The notes: a model not told the origin generated them from the letters alone. A stretch of 64,000 nt of DNA from Phenylobacterium sp. (GCF_019636135.1 NZ_JAHBYD010000015.1:1-64000); one strand, 5' to 3'; counted from the first letter of the stretch, positions 46,931 to 58,727 are shown. Numbers and translations are program-made.

Positions 46931-47860
46931 ATGGCGGGTCCGTTGGTGGCGATCTCGGCGCGGATCATCGCGGCGCTGCGGCCGGCGTTGAGCGCGGCGG
47001 GGTACGAGACCGCCCTGGCCTGGGAGCTGACCGACGCCGAGCGGCCGCAGGTGCGGGCGCTGCTGCATGCGGGCGAGTTCGGGCTGACGCCGGAGTTCCT
47101 GGAGAGCCTGCCGAACCTGGAGCTGATCGCGGTGATGACGGCGGGCTACGAGGGCGTGGACGTGGCCTGGTGCCGGGCGCGCGGGATCGAGGTGACCTAC
47201 GCCGGCGGGGTCAACGCCGACGACGTGGCCGACCACGCCATGGGCCTGCTGCTGGCCTGCGCCCGCGACATGCACGTGCAGGACCGGACGATCCGCGAGG
47301 GCCGCTGGCGGCTGGAGGACCGGCTGACGCCGCAGCCGTCGCTGACCGGTCGGCGCGTAGGCGTCGTGGGGCTGGGCCACATCGGGGCCGCGATCGCGCG
47401 GCGGTGCGAGCCGTTCGGGCTGCGGGTGAGCTGGTGGGGGCCGCGCCCGAAGGACGCGCCGTGGCCGCGCGCGGAGACGCTGCTGGAGCTGGCGGCCGAC
47501 AGCGATATCCTGGTCGTCGCCTGCCCCGGCGGCGAAGCGACCCGCGGGCTGATCTCCGCGGAGGTGATTGACGCGGTGGGGCCTGAGGGCATGATCGTCA
47601 ACGTCAGCCGCGGCTCGGTGGTGGACGAGGACGCCCTGATCGCGGCGCTGAAGGCCGGCCGCCTGCGCCGCGCGGCGCTGGACGTGTTCCAGGCCGAACC
47701 GACGCCCGCCGGGCGCTGGGCCGACGTGCCCAACACCCTGCTGACGCCGCACCGCGCCGGCGGCACCACCGAAGGCATCCCGAACATGGTCGCCGAGGCG
47801 CTGGAGAACATGCGCCTCCACTTTGCCGGCCAGCCCGTGAAGTCGCCGGCGCCGGCCTGA
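46931..47860 (+). CDS. D-isomer-specific 2-hydroxyacid dehydrogenase
   Basis: The 309-residue NAD(P)-dependent enzyme has the Rossmann motif VGLGHIGAAIARRC, the catalytic Arg in NVSRGSVVDE, a Glu in FQAEPTP, and the catalytic His in LTPHRAGGT. It resembles the glyoxylate/hydroxypyruvate reductase group. It ends 41 bp before the ArsR-methyltransferase gene, with a separate promoter between them, so it is not necessarily part of that operon. Confidence 0.93.
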   Translation: MAGPLVAISARIIAALRPALSAAGYETALAWELTDAERPQVRALLHAGEFGLTPEFLESLPNLELIAVMTAGYEGVDVAWCRARGIEVTYAGGVNADDVADHAMGLLLACARDMHVQDRTIREGRWRLEDRLTPQPSLTGRRVGVVGLGHIGAAIARRCEPFGLRVSWWGPRPKDAPWPRAETLLELAADSDILVVACPGGEATRGLISAEVIDAVGPEGMIVNVSRGSVVDEDALIAALKAGRLRRAALDVFQAEPTPAGRWADVPNTLLTPHRAGGTTEGIPNMVAEALENMRLHFAGQPVKSPAPA

Positions 47861-47865
47861 AGGGC

Positions 47866-47896
47866 TTGACGGCATCACATATAAAGATATCTTTAT
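47866..47896 (+). promoter_or_regulatory. Promoter with overlapping palindromic operator
   Basis: TTGACG (47866-47871), 16-bp spacer and TATCTT (47888-47893) form a sigma-70 promoter. The perfect palindrome ATAAAGATATCTTTAT (47881-47896) covers the -10. Its AT richness stands out from the surroundings. The position fits an autoregulatory site for the ArsR-type protein. The predicted start of transcription (about 47900) is almost at the ATG (47902). Confidence 0.75.
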
Positions 47897-47901
47897 GTGC
47901 G

Positions 47902-48873
47902 ATGAAGCTCTCGGCGAAACAGACGGTCGATGTGCTGCGCGCGGCGGGCGAGCCGACGCGCCTGCGCATCCTCGCGCTGCTGGAACGGGAGGAGCTGGCG
48001 GTGCTGGAGCTGTGCCGCGTGCTGGACCAGAGCCAGCCGCGCGTCTCGCGGCACCTGAAGCTGCTGGCCGAGGCCGGGCTCGTCGAGCGGTTCCCGGACG
48101 GCGCGTGGGTCTTCTACCGCCTCTCCGGCGCAGGCCGCGAGCAAGAGGTGATCGGCGAGGTGCTGGCGCGGATCAACCCGGACGACCCGGGGCTGGCCCG
48201 CGACCGGCGCAAGCTGGACGACGTGCAGGCCGAGCGGTCGGAGGCCGCCCAGGCCTACTTCGCCGAGAACGCCGCCCAGTGGGACCGGCTGCGCTCGCTC
48301 TACGTGTCGGACGCCGACGTCGAGGCGCAGGTGGTGGCGGCCGCGGGCGGCCATCGCGTGCGCCGGCTGGTGGACCTGGGCTCGGGCACGGGGCGCATGC
48401 TCACCCTGCTGGCGCCGCAGGCCGACCACGCCATCGGCCTCGACCTCAGCCAGCAGATGCTCAACATCGCGCGCAAGCACGTGGCCGAGGCGGGCCTCTC
48501 GCATGTGGACCTGCGCCACGGCGACATCTTCGACACCCGCCTGCCCGACGAGGCGGCCGACCTGGTGGTGGTCCACCAGGTGCTGCACTACCTCGGCGAC
48601 CCGGCCGCGGCGGTGAAGGAGGCGGGCCGCATCGTGGCGCCCGGCGGCAAGCTGATCATCGTCGACTTCGCCCCGCACAAGCACGAGTTCCTGCGCGAGC
48701 AGCACCAGCACCGCCGCCTGGGCTTCTCGGACGACGAGATGGCCCGTTGGCTGGCCGAGGCCGAGCTGCCCGCCGCCGCCCTGACCGCGCTGCCGCCCAA
48801 CCAGGCCGACGGGCTGACCGTGAAGATCTGGGCCGCGCAGCGCGCGCCCACCGCCCTCAGGAGCGCGGCATGA
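47902..48873 (+). CDS. ArsR-type regulator fused to SAM-dependent methyltransferase
   Basis: The 323-residue protein has an N-terminal winged helix (LRAAGEPTRLRILALL; LDQSQPRVSRHLKLL) without the usual metal-site cysteines. A class I methyltransferase domain follows (VDLGSGTGRMLTL, AIGLDLSQQML, GDIFDTRLP, VVHQVLHYL). It leads the metF-metH operon and overlaps metF by 4 bp. By position it is likely the sensor of S-adenosylmethionine or S-adenosylhomocysteine for the methionine cycle, comparable to SahR-type ArsR regulators; catalytic activity of the fused domain is uncertain. Confidence 0.92.
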   Translation: MKLSAKQTVDVLRAAGEPTRLRILALLEREELAVLELCRVLDQSQPRVSRHLKLLAEAGLVERFPDGAWVFYRLSGAGREQEVIGEVLARINPDDPGLARDRRKLDDVQAERSEAAQAYFAENAAQWDRLRSLYVSDADVEAQVVAAAGGHRVRRLVDLGSGTGRMLTLLAPQADHAIGLDLSQQMLNIARKHVAEAGLSHVDLRHGDIFDTRLPDEAADLVVVHQVLHYLGDPAAAVKEAGRIVAPGGKLIIVDFAPHKHEFLREQHQHRRLGFSDDEMARWLAEAELPAAALTALPPNQADGLTVKIWAAQRAPTALRSAA

Positions 48874-49805
48874 CCCCGGCCGACACCGCCCTGGGCCCCG
48901 TGGCCCGCGCCGGGGCCGGACAGGGCCCGCGCCCCCGCGTCTCGTTCGAGTTCTCGCCGCCCAAGGGCCCGAAGAGCGAGGAGAGCCTGTGGGAGGCGAT
49001 CCGCCGGCTGGAGCCGCTGAGCCCCGAGTTCGTGTCGGTGACCTATGGCGCCGGCGGCTCGACCCGCGAGCGCACCCACCGCACCGTCGTGCGCATCCTG
49101 AAGGAGACGACGCTCAGGCCCGCCGCGCACCTGACCTGCGTCGAGGCCAGCCGCGCCGAGGTGGACGAGGTGATCCGGGACTACTGGGACGCCGGCATCC
49201 GCCACATCGTGGCCCTGCGCGGCGACCCGCCGGGTTCGCTGGGCGGCGCCTACGCGCCGCGCGCCGACGGCTACCAGAACGCCACCGAGCTGACCGCCGG
49301 CATCAAGGCCATCGCGCCGTTCGACGTGAGCGTGGGCGTCTATCCGCAGATCCACCCGGAGAGCCCCTCGGTCGACCACGACATCGCGGTGCTGAAGGCC
49401 AAGGTGGACGCGGGCGCGACGCGGGCGATCTCCAACTTCTTCTTCGACATCGACGGCTACCTGCGGTTCGTGGAGCGGATCCGCAAGGCCGGGATCGACG
49501 TGCCGATCCTGCCCGGGATCATGCCGGTCTCCAGCTTCGAGGGCCTGCGCAACATGTCGGGCCGCATCGGCGTGGCCATCCCCGCCTGGCTCGCCAACCA
49601 CTTCGAGGGCCTGGACGCCGACCCCGAGACCCGCAAGCTCGTCGCCGCCTCGGTGGCCGCCGAGATGTGCGCCAAGCTCGCCGAGGAAGGCTTCTGCGAC
49701 TTCCACTTCTACACGCTGAACCGCGCCGACCTGACCTATGCGATCTGCCGGGTCCTGGGCGTGCGCGAGGCCCCGCCCGCCGAACCGAGGGAGGCTGCGG
49801 CATGA
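48870..49805 (+). CDS. metF: Methylenetetrahydrofolate reductase
   Basis: The 311-residue FAD enzyme reduces 5,10-methylene-THF to 5-methyl-THF, the methyl donor for MetH. Landmarks are [51 protein letters not shown] and [15 protein letters not shown]. The ATG 48870 overlaps the preceding stop (ATGA), with CAGGAG upstream. Confidence 0.97.
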   Translation: MTPADTALGPVARAGAGQGPRPRVSFEFSPPKGPKSEESLWEAIRRLEPLSPEFVSVTYGAGGSTRERTHRTVVRILKETTLRPAAHLTCVEASRAEVDEVIRDYWDAGIRHIVALRGDPPGSLGGAYAPRADGYQNATELTAGIKAIAPFDVSVGVYPQIHPESPSVDHDIAVLKAKVDAGATRAISNFFFDIDGYLRFVERIRKAGIDVPILPGIMPVSSFEGLRNMSGRIGVAIPAWLANHFEGLDADPETRKLVAASVAAEMCAKLAEEGFCDFHFYTLNRADLTYAICRVLGVREAPPAEPREAAA

Positions 49806-50104
49806 GCTCCGTCGTGATCGTCACGTCCAGGCTCCGCGCGCCAGGGCATCGGGACCGCTTCATCGCCCTCAGCCGCGAGACCGAGGCGTGGATGCACGCC
49901 CAGCCCGGCTTCGTCCGCTACGAGCTGTTCGAAGGCGACGGGGCGTGGACCGACACCATGCTCTGGGAGAGCGCGGCCGCAGCCGACGCCGGGAACCGCG
50001 CATTCGCGCGCACGCCGCTCGCCGCGGCCTTCGCCGAGATCGTGGACGGCGACTATCGCGGCTTCCAGGGCCGCCTGTTCGACCTGCAGGAGCTTGCCCG
50101 ATGA
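49802..50104 (+). CDS. ABM-like dimeric alpha-beta barrel protein
   Basis: The 100-residue protein has an antibiotic-biosynthesis-monooxygenase-like fold: [20 protein letters not shown], an [20 protein letters not shown] core and [14 protein letters not shown]. It overlaps metF and metH by 4 bp on each side, so it is translated with them. No cofactor motif is visible. Its place inside the methionine operon suggests a role in folate or methionine metabolism, but this is inference. Confidence 0.82.
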   Translation: MSSVVIVTSRLRAPGHRDRFIALSRETEAWMHAQPGFVRYELFEGDGAWTDTMLWESAAAADAGNRAFARTPLAAAFAEIVDGDYRGFQGRLFDLQELAR

Positions 50105-51162
50105 CACGTCAGGACCGTATCGCAGCGCTGAAGGCGGCCGCCAGGGAACGCGTGCTGATCCTCGACGGGTCGTGGGGCGTGATGATCCAGAAGCGGGGGC
50201 TGGCCGAGGCCGACTACCGCGGCGACCGCTATGCGGACGCGCCCGGCCAGCTCAAGGGCGACAACGACCTGCTGTGCGTGACGCGGCCCGACATCATCGC
50301 CGACCTGCACGACCAGTATTTCGCCGCCGGCGCCGACATCTCCGAGACCAACACCTTTTCCGCCACCACCATCGGCCAGGCCGAGTACGGCATGGAAGCC
50401 GCCGTGCGCGACATCAACCTGGAGGGCGCGCGCATCGCCCGCGAGGTCGCCGACCGCTGGACCGCGAAGGAGCCGGGCAAGCCGCGGTTCGTGGCCGGCT
50501 CGATCGGGCCGCTGCCGGTCATGCTGTCGATGAGCTCGGACGTGAACGACCCGGGCGCGCGCAAGGTGACCTTCGACCAGGTCTACGAGGCCTACTCGGA
50601 GCAGGTCCGCGCGCTGCACGAGGGCGGCGTCGACCTGTTCCTGATCGAGACCATCACCGACACGCTGAACTGCAAGGCGGCGATCAAGGCGGTGCTGGAC
50701 CTGGAGGACGAGGGCTACGAGCCGCTGCCGATCTGGATCTCCGGCACGATCACCGACCGCTCGGGGCGCACGCTGTCGGGCCAGACGGTGGAGGCGTTCT
50801 GGAACTCGGTCCGCCATGCCAAGCCGTTCGCCATCGGCCTGAACTGCGCGCTGGGCGCCGACCTGATGCGGCCCCACATCGCCGAGCTGGCGCGGGTGGC
50901 CGACACCCTGGTCTCGGCCTATCCGAACGCTGGCCTGCCCAACGCCATGGGCGAGTACGACGAGACGCCGGACCAGACCGGCCACATGCTGCACGAGTGG
51001 GCCGAGCACGGGCTGGTCAACATCCTGGGCGGTTGCTGCGGCACGACGCCGGACCACATCCGCCACGTCGCCGAGGCGGTGCGGGGCCTGACGCCCCGCG
51101 CCGTGCCGGACAGGCCCAAGGCCATGCGGCTCGCCGGCCTGGAGCCCTTCGAGCTGGCGTAA
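50101..51162 (+). CDS. metH: Methionine synthase, homocysteine-binding part
   Basis: The 353-residue protein corresponds to the first module of cobalamin-dependent MetH. It binds homocysteine through zinc held by Cys249 (GLNCALG) and Cys312/Cys313 (GGCCGTTP). It starts at ATG 50101 overlapping the previous stop. The remaining modules are encoded separately at 51266-53914. The complete domain ends and clean stop show a natural split rather than a frameshift. Confidence 0.96.
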   Translation: MTRQDRIAALKAAARERVLILDGSWGVMIQKRGLAEADYRGDRYADAPGQLKGDNDLLCVTRPDIIADLHDQYFAAGADISETNTFSATTIGQAEYGMEAAVRDINLEGARIAREVADRWTAKEPGKPRFVAGSIGPLPVMLSMSSDVNDPGARKVTFDQVYEAYSEQVRALHEGGVDLFLIETITDTLNCKAAIKAVLDLEDEGYEPLPIWISGTITDRSGRTLSGQTVEAFWNSVRHAKPFAIGLNCALGADLMRPHIAELARVADTLVSAYPNAGLPNAMGEYDETPDQTGHMLHEWAEHGLVNILGGCCGTTPDHIRHVAEAVRGLTPRAVPDRPKAMRLAGLEPFELA

Positions 51163-51164
51163 CC

Positions 51165-51248
51165 CGCTCATCCCCGCGCATGCGGGGGCCCAGACTTGTG
51201 GCCTTGCAAGGAAATCAGCCTGGGTCCCCGCATTCGCGGGGATGACCG
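51165..51248. repeat. Hairpin repeat between the metH halves
   Basis: CGCTCATCCCCGCGCATGCG and CGCATTCGCGGGGATGACCG form the outer arms; CCCAGACTTG and CAGCCTGGGT the inner part. It is a common type of alphaproteobacterial intergenic palindrome. It lies within the transcript. Confidence 0.85.
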
Positions 51249-51265
51249 GTGGTAAGTAGGACGAA

Positions 51266-53913
<2,648 letters not shown>

Positions 53914-53914
<1 letters not shown>

Positions 53915-54012
53915 TGACCCCCGAAGCGCGCAACAAACTGGTCGGCCGAGTGATGATCATCCTGCTCGGCCTGCTGCTGGCGGCCTATTTCGTGCCGAGC
54001 TTCCTGAGGTAG
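53914..54012 (+). CDS. 32-residue membrane peptide at the end of the metH operon
   Basis: ATG 53914 overlaps the metH stop by one base (TGATG), so it is probably translated by re-initiation. The frame encodes MTPEARNKLVGRVM followed by one hydrophobic helix (IILLGLLLAAYFVPSFL) and TAG at 54012. The coupling and clean helix argue for a real gene; its function is unknown. Confidence 0.65.
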
Positions 54013-54059
54013 GCGCCGCCGCTCAACGGGCGCAGAGTGCCGCGAGGAGGATCGCCCGC

Positions 54060-55001
54060 ATGCCCAGCCTCGAGCACCTGCCCGCCGACGCGCCGACCGC
54101 CGAGATCATGGCGGTGCTCGATCGCGACGGGGCGCTGATCCTGGACGACGCGCTGTCGGCCGCGGAGGTCGACGCGCTGGTCGCGGAGCTGACGCCCTAT
54201 GTGGACGCCACGCCCACCGGGAAGGACAGCTTCACCGGAAGCCGGACGACGCGGACCGGGGCCCTCGTGGCGCGCTCGCCCAGGACGCGGCCGCTGGTGA
54301 TGGACGCCCGCGTGCTGGCGCTGGCCGAGGCGCTGCTGAAGCCCAACTGCCACCGCTACCAGCTCCACCTGGCGCAGGTGATCCGGATCATGCCCGGGCA
54401 GCCGGCGCAGGCGATCCACCGCGACCGCTGGGCCTGGGGCCGGCAGATGCCGGGCATCGAGCCGCAGCTCAACACCATCTGGGCGCTCACCGACTTCACG
54501 GCGGCGAACGGGGCGACGCAGGTCTGCCCCGGATCCCAGGCCTGGCCCGACGACCGCAAGGCCGAGCCGCACGAGATCGCCCGCGCCGAGATGAGGAAGG
54601 GCTCGGTGCTGATCTACACGGGCACGGTGTTCCACTCGGGCGGCGCGAACGATGCTGATCCCGATAGTGAGAAGAATGGGGACCGCTGGGGCCTCAACAT
54701 CACCTATTCGCTCGGGTGGCTCAGGCAGGAGGAGAACATGTACCTCTCGTGCCCGCCCGAGGAGGCGCGGAAGCTGGAGCCGGAGCTGGCCGCGCTGGTG
54801 GGCTACGCCATGAGCAACTACGCGCTGGGCTACTACACGCCGCCGCTGCCGGCCGGCGCCGGGCCCGAGACCGTGCCGCCCGAGTGGTCGCTGGGCGTGC
54901 CCGACGACGCCGAGGGCAGCCTGGGCGGCGCGGCGCTGCTGGCCGAGGTGATCGCGCGGGCCTCCGAGGCGCGCGAGGCGCAGGTGAAGCCGGTCGGCTG
55001 A
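54060..55001 (+). CDS. Phytanoyl-CoA dioxygenase (PhyH) family oxygenase
   Basis: The 313-residue Fe(II)/2-oxoglutarate-type enzyme starts at ATG 54060 after GCGAGGAGGAT. The HxD motif is in QAIHRDRWAWG, the distal His in GTVFHSGGAND, and the 2OG Arg probably lies in the following strand (WGLNITYSLGWLRQEENMYL). The substrate is unknown. It follows the methionine operon by 47 bp but has its own strong ribosome site. Confidence 0.92.
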   Translation: MPSLEHLPADAPTAEIMAVLDRDGALILDDALSAAEVDALVAELTPYVDATPTGKDSFTGSRTTRTGALVARSPRTRPLVMDARVLALAEALLKPNCHRYQLHLAQVIRIMPGQPAQAIHRDRWAWGRQMPGIEPQLNTIWALTDFTAANGATQVCPGSQAWPDDRKAEPHEIARAEMRKGSVLIYTGTVFHSGGANDADPDSEKNGDRWGLNITYSLGWLRQEENMYLSCPPEEARKLEPELAALVGYAMSNYALGYYTPPLPAGAGPETVPPEWSLGVPDDAEGSLGGAALLAEVIARASEAREAQVKPVG

Positions 55002-55152
55002 GCCGCCTCAGGCCCTGGATGACGGTCTCCTCTTGATAGGCCAGTAAGGCGTGGAGCATGCGCGGCGACCCCAGGACGGACCGCGTGGCGATTTCCCGAC
55101 AAGTCGGTGAGCGGGGCATGCAGCGTCGCCGGGCTGCCGGCTGTCGTCGGGT

Positions 55153-55455
55153 CTAGTCGCCGGTGGGCGAGCGGACGTCGCTCTGGATGCGGTAGATCTG
55201 GTCGCGGGCGTCGTTCTTCTGCTGCTCGAACACCTTGCGATCCATGCAGCGCTTGACGGGGATCTTCGAGCCGCTCTGGGCGTCGTTGAAACAGACCTTC
55301 TTCGGCTTCGGCTGGCCCTTGCCCTCGATGATGCCGTAGGTGATCGCCTGGCCCTCGGCGGTGACCGGCGCCACCGTGACGGTCTGTCCGGGCGAAGCTG
55401 GCGGCGTGGCGGGGCCCTGCGCGAGGAGGAAGAGGGCGGCGAGCGGGATCGGCAT
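55153..55455 (-). CDS. Small secreted protein, tandem paralogue 1
   Basis: The 100-residue precursor has an N-terminal hydrophobic signal (MPIPLAALFLLAQG). The mature part has ITYGIIEGKGQPK, KKVCFNDAQSGSKIPVKRC and a charged C-terminal helix. The VCFND ... GSKIP ... RCM pattern is shared with the next gene (55468-55782), so they are tandem duplicates. Two conserved Cys may form a disulfide. Function unknown. Confidence 0.78.
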   Translation of the reverse strand: MPIPLAALFLLAQGPATPPASPGQTVTVAPVTAEGQAITYGIIEGKGQPKPKKVCFNDAQSGSKIPVKRCMDRKVFEQQKNDARDQIYRIQSDVRSPTGD

Positions 55456-55467
55456 GTGGTCCTGCGC

Positions 55468-55782
55468 CTAGCGGGAAGGCGGCGCGCGCGCGTCGTCCTG
55501 GACCTTGCGCACGTAGTCGCGCTGCTCGCGCTGGCGCTGCTCGAACTCGCCGCGGCCCATGCAGCGCCGGGTGGGGATCTTCGAGCCCAGGACCGGGTCG
55601 TTGAAGCAGACGCGATCCGACTTGGCGGCGCGCTTGCCTTCGACGATACCGAACGTCATCGGCGCTTCGGACGACACGGGCGCGACGGTCGCCGCGGCCG
55701 CGGCGGGGGCCGGCGGCGTCGCCGGATCGGGCGTGGCGGGCGCGCCGGACTGCAGCAGGGCGGCGAGGATCAGCGACAGCAT
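55468..55782 (-). CDS. Small secreted protein, tandem paralogue 2
   Basis: The 104-residue precursor starts at ATG 55782 with GGGGAG about 11 bp upstream. The signal is MLSLILAALLQSG, followed by an Ala/Pro linker. The mature part repeats the pattern of paralogue 1: MTFGIVEGKRAAK, RVCFNDPVLGSKIPTRRCMG and a basic helix. The 12-bp gap to paralogue 1 suggests one transcript. Confidence 0.78.
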   Translation of the reverse strand: MLSLILAALLQSGAPATPDPATPPAPAAAAATVAPVSSEAPMTFGIVEGKRAAKSDRVCFNDPVLGSKIPTRRCMGRGEFEQRQREQRDYVRKVQDDARAPPSR

Positions 55783-55901
55783 CTTGGCGGAACTCCCCGT
55801 CGGGCGGTCACATGCGGCCCAGGGTCCGGAGCCGCCGGCATCATGCCGGTCGCCCGGGACGGGGCCAAGCGCGAAAACGCGCCCGCGCGGGCGTCGGACA
55901 G

Positions 55902-56552
55902 CTAGGATCTCCGTCCCAGGCGCGGCTCGGTCCCGGCGAGCAGCCGCCGGATGTTGGCGCGGTGCAGGAAGACGACGTACGCGCCGCCCGCGATCACCAT
56001 CAGCCGGTAGGGCAGCGGGTGGTCCAGCGCGCAGACGACGCCGACGGCGGTCAGCGCCGCCAGGATCGACCCCAGCGAGACCATGCGGAACACGGCGACG
56101 GCGACGGCGAAGACGGCGAGGCCGCCCACGCCCACCGGCCACGACATCGCCAGCAGCACCCCCAGCCCCGTCGCGACGGACTTGCCGCCCCTGAAGCCGA
56201 GCCAGACAGGCCGGGCGTGCCCGATGAGCGCCGCGAGCCCGGCCAGGCAGACCGCCCAGGGCAGGGCGGACGGCAGATCGACGAACGTGACCGACGGCTG
56301 CGCTTCGAGCCAACTCCAGAGCGTGCGGGCGACGGCTATGGCCGCCACGCCCTTCAGCACGTCGATCAGCAGCACCGCCGCGCCGGCCCACGGTCCCAGG
56401 GTGCGAAGCACGTTGGTGGCGCCGGTGGACCCCGAGCCGAGGTCGCGGATATCCACGCCCCTGAAGAGCCGGCCTGCGATGTAGCCCGTGGGGAACGAGC
56501 CCAGGAGATAGGCGACGGCCAGGCCGGCGAGGCTCGCGATCCAGAAGACCAT
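55902..56552 (-). CDS. plsY: Acyl-phosphate glycerol-3-phosphate acyltransferase PlsY
   Basis: The 216-residue inner-membrane enzyme makes lysophosphatidic acid from acyl-phosphate and glycerol-3-phosphate. The three PlsY motifs are visible: YLLGSFPTGYIAGRLFRGVD with DLGSGSTGATNVLRTLG, GHARPVWLGFRGGKSVATGL and the C-terminal HRANIRRLLAGTEPR. ATG 56552 gives the normal length; longer readings are unsupported. Confidence 0.96.
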   Translation of the reverse strand: MVFWIASLAGLAVAYLLGSFPTGYIAGRLFRGVDIRDLGSGSTGATNVLRTLGPWAGAAVLLIDVLKGVAAIAVARTLWSWLEAQPSVTFVDLPSALPWAVCLAGLAALIGHARPVWLGFRGGKSVATGLGVLLAMSWPVGVGGLAVFAVAVAVFRMVSLGSILAALTAVGVVCALDHPLPYRLMVIAGGAYVVFLHRANIRRLLAGTEPRLGRRS

Positions 56553-56832
56553 GGGATGTCGACCTCGGCGACCGTGGAGCGGGTCCGCGCGTTCGAGCAT
56601 CGCAGCCCGAACGGGCGACGGAGCCGCAGCATGGATCGATTCACCGGCCCGCGCCTGGGCGAGACGCACTCCCCTGTGAGGCGAAGATGTGACCGGCCCG
56701 CATCGTTTGCGAAAATGCAGAGCCGTCATGCGAACTCACCGATCCTTCATCTTCGCCGGCGATGCTATCTGAAGCTTGTCCACACGGACGGCCCGCTCCC
56801 CACGGGTTTCTCCCCAGACTGAAGGTCCAGTC

Positions 56833-56946
56833 ATGAGCCTCTCGCAGATCCGGAGCCACGTCGATCGGATCGTCCCAGCCCTGCTGCTGACGGCGATGTT
56901 CGGCCTGGTGTGCGGCTTCGCGGCGGTGGGCATGGTGGGCGCCTGA
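56833..56946 (+). CDS. 37-residue single-span membrane peptide
   Basis: ATG 56833 follows GAAGG. The frame encodes MSLSQIRSHVDRIVP and a hydrophobic helix (ALLLTAMFGLVCGFAAVGMV), ending with TGA at 56946. An intrinsic terminator follows at 57003. No family is recognised. Confidence 0.5.
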   Translation: MSLSQIRSHVDRIVPALLLTAMFGLVCGFAAVGMVGA

Positions 56947-57002
56947 GGCGCTCAAACCCCCCGGCCGCGCGGGCCGACCTCATTCTCTCGCGAATACGGT
57001 GG

Positions 57003-57028
57003 AGGGTCCCTTTCGGGGCCCTTTTTCG
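57003..57028 (+). terminator. Intrinsic terminator
   Basis: AGGGTCCC-TTTC-GGGGCCCT is followed by TTTTC. It supports the small upstream gene being transcribed on the plus strand. Confidence 0.85.
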
Positions 57029-57135
57029 TCTGGCCGGACCGTGGCCGTCGGCTGTCGCGAAGATGAACGACGGGCTCCGGGGGCGTTCAGGGGCCGGCCC
57101 TTAGGGTGTCTCCAACGTTTTGAAGGAGACGAGCC

Positions 57136-57543
57136 ATGACCAAGACTTTCGCCAAGGCCGCCCCGAAGGCCCTCCTGGCCCTGACCGTGGCGGGCGCCAT
57201 GGCGCTGCCGGCGGGTCAGGCCGCGGCCGCGTCCAAGACCGAAAGCGCCCTGCTCGGCGCCCTGATCGGCGGCGTCGCCGGCGCCGCCATCGGTAACGGC
57301 AAGGGTGAGGCGGTGGCGATCGGCGCCGTCGCCGGCGCGGCCCTCGGGGCCGCCGCGGGCAGCGACAACGACCGCCGCGACTACGGCCGGACCGGCTATT
57401 CGTACCGGACGAGCCAGCCCTACTATGGCCGCGACACCCGCTACCGGACCAACGACCGCGGCTACTACGGCGGCCACCAGCCGTACGGCTACAGCGCTGG
57501 CCGCTACAACGGCCACAGCAGCGGCTACTACTACGGCCGCTAG
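57136..57543 (+). CDS. Secreted glycine-zipper protein with Tyr/Gly/Arg-rich tail
   Basis: The 135-residue precursor has a signal peptide ending near GQAAAASK. A glycine zipper (GALIGGVAGAAIGNGKGEAV and AGAALGAAAG) inserts into or crosses a membrane. The C-terminal 60 residues are rich in Tyr, Gly, Arg and Ser (about 18 Tyr). GAAGGAGACGAG precedes the ATG. Such proteins are common outer-membrane or stress-related components. A strong terminator follows. Confidence 0.85.
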   Translation: MTKTFAKAAPKALLALTVAGAMALPAGQAAAASKTESALLGALIGGVAGAAIGNGKGEAVAIGAVAGAALGAAAGSDNDRRDYGRTGYSYRTSQPYYGRDTRYRTNDRGYYGGHQPYGYSAGRYNGHSSGYYYGR

Positions 57544-57549
57544 AGGCGG

Positions 57550-57574
57550 GAGAGGGCCCCTCGGGGCCCTCTTT
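57550..57574 (+). terminator. Intrinsic terminator
   Basis: AGAGGGCCCC-TC-GGGGCCCTCT followed by TTC; a perfect 10-bp stem directly after the glycine-zipper gene. Confidence 0.85.
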
Positions 57575-57585
57575 CGAATCCTACG

Positions 57586-57740
57586 ATTGTCATCCCGGTT
57601 TCGCCGCAGGCGAAGACCGGGACCCAACCCTCCGGTGCTCTGAGATGGTGCTCTGGCCTCGACTGTCGGGGCCGGTCTCCCACCGTCGATACGCCCGAAG
57701 GTTGGGTCCCGGTCTTCGCTTCGCGAAACCGGGATGACAC
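57586..57740. repeat. Long hairpin repeat, family A
   Basis: ATTGTCATCCCGGTTTCGCC to CGAAACCGGGATGACACGC. It has the same internal GGTGCTCTGAGATGGTG segment as the copies at 21589 and 22043, with a more diverged centre. Confidence 0.85.
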
Positions 57741-57807
57741 GCGGGGATGACACCCGGTGTGGAACGGTGATGCCCGGAGCCGCAGGAGGGCTACGCTCAC
57801 GGGGGCT

Positions 57808-58635
57808 CTACTCCGGCGGCTCGCGGCGGTGTTCGCGGTACCAGCAGAGCTGTTCGCTGGTGGCGAGCAGCTTGCCGTCGCGCCGCCAGTAGCTGGAGCG
57901 CTCGTCCGAGGCGCCCCCGGCGCCGACCCGGCCTTCGCACTCGACCAGGATGAAGTCGTGCCCGACCTCGGCGATCTCGGCGACGGTGGCGTGCAGGTAG
58001 ACGGTGAGCGAGAGCGTGGTCGTCATCACCGTCGGGCCCAGCGCATAGAAGGCCCGCGGCGCCGAGTTGTCGGTGATCATGCCCAGCAGCGCCTTGTCGA
58101 GCGGCCCGCGGCGCGAGCGGACCCACGCCAGGGTGCGGGAATCACCGGTGGGCTCGGGCGGGAAGCTGTCGAGCGTGCGCCGCTCCAGCGCCTGGGCGCC
58201 GAAGTGCTGCGTGGCGCCGGCCATGACCGGGCAGGGCAGGCTGTCGGGATCGGGCGCGTCGGGCATGGCGGCGAAGGCGAAGGCCGGCGTCGGCGGCCGC
58301 CGGGCCATGGTGACCATCGCATGCACGCCGACCTCCTCGGATCCGGCCGGCCGCAACTCCACCTCCCAGACGCCGATCGAGCCGCCCTGGCGCAGCCGGC
58401 GCGTGCGGATGTCGAGCTCGCCGGCCGGCAGGGCGGCGGCGTAGGTGAGCGTGAGCGACAGCGCCTCGCCGACCGCCTCGGGCTCGGACTCGACCACCTT
58501 GATGCAGAGGCCGATGGCGTAGCCGCCCCAGAGGCCGCCGCCGGGGTTGCGCCACTCCGGCCCCGCCAGCGTCGTCCACCGGCCAGGGCCGAGGGCCGTG
58601 AGGGGCATCTGCAGGGTCTGGGTCGTCTCGGTCAT
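57808..58635 (-). CDS. TesB-like acyl-CoA thioesterase family protein
   Basis: The 275-residue protein has a double hot-dog layout: NPGGGLWGGYAIGLCIKVVE in the first domain, GELDIRTRRLRQGGSIGVWE, and SLTVYLHATVAEIAEVGHDF with YWRRDGKLLATSEQLCWYRE in the second. The Asp and Gln positions expected of TesB-type catalysis are not fully clear, so the substrate and activity are uncertain. It starts at ATG 58635. Confidence 0.85.
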   Translation of the reverse strand: MTETTQTLQMPLTALGPGRWTTLAGPEWRNPGGGLWGGYAIGLCIKVVESEPEAVGEALSLTLTYAAALPAGELDIRTRRLRQGGSIGVWEVELRPAGSEEVGVHAMVTMARRPPTPAFAFAAMPDAPDPDSLPCPVMAGATQHFGAQALERRTLDSFPPEPTGDSRTLAWVRSRRGPLDKALLGMITDNSAPRAFYALGPTVMTTTLSLTVYLHATVAEIAEVGHDFILVECEGRVGAGGASDERSSYWRRDGKLLATSEQLCWYREHRREPPE

Positions 58636-58707
58636 GGACGGCTGTCTACAGGACGGCCGCTGCGTCACGGAAGAGAGCCGCGTGTTCCTCCACTTTGCGA
58701 CGGACGA

Positions 58708-58727
58708 GGTCCCGGCGGGACCCTTTT
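58708..58727 (+). terminator. Orphan intrinsic terminator
   Basis: GGTCCC-GGC-GGGACC followed by CTTTTT on the plus strand, 73 bp after the start of the minus-strand thioesterase gene. Confidence 0.75.
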
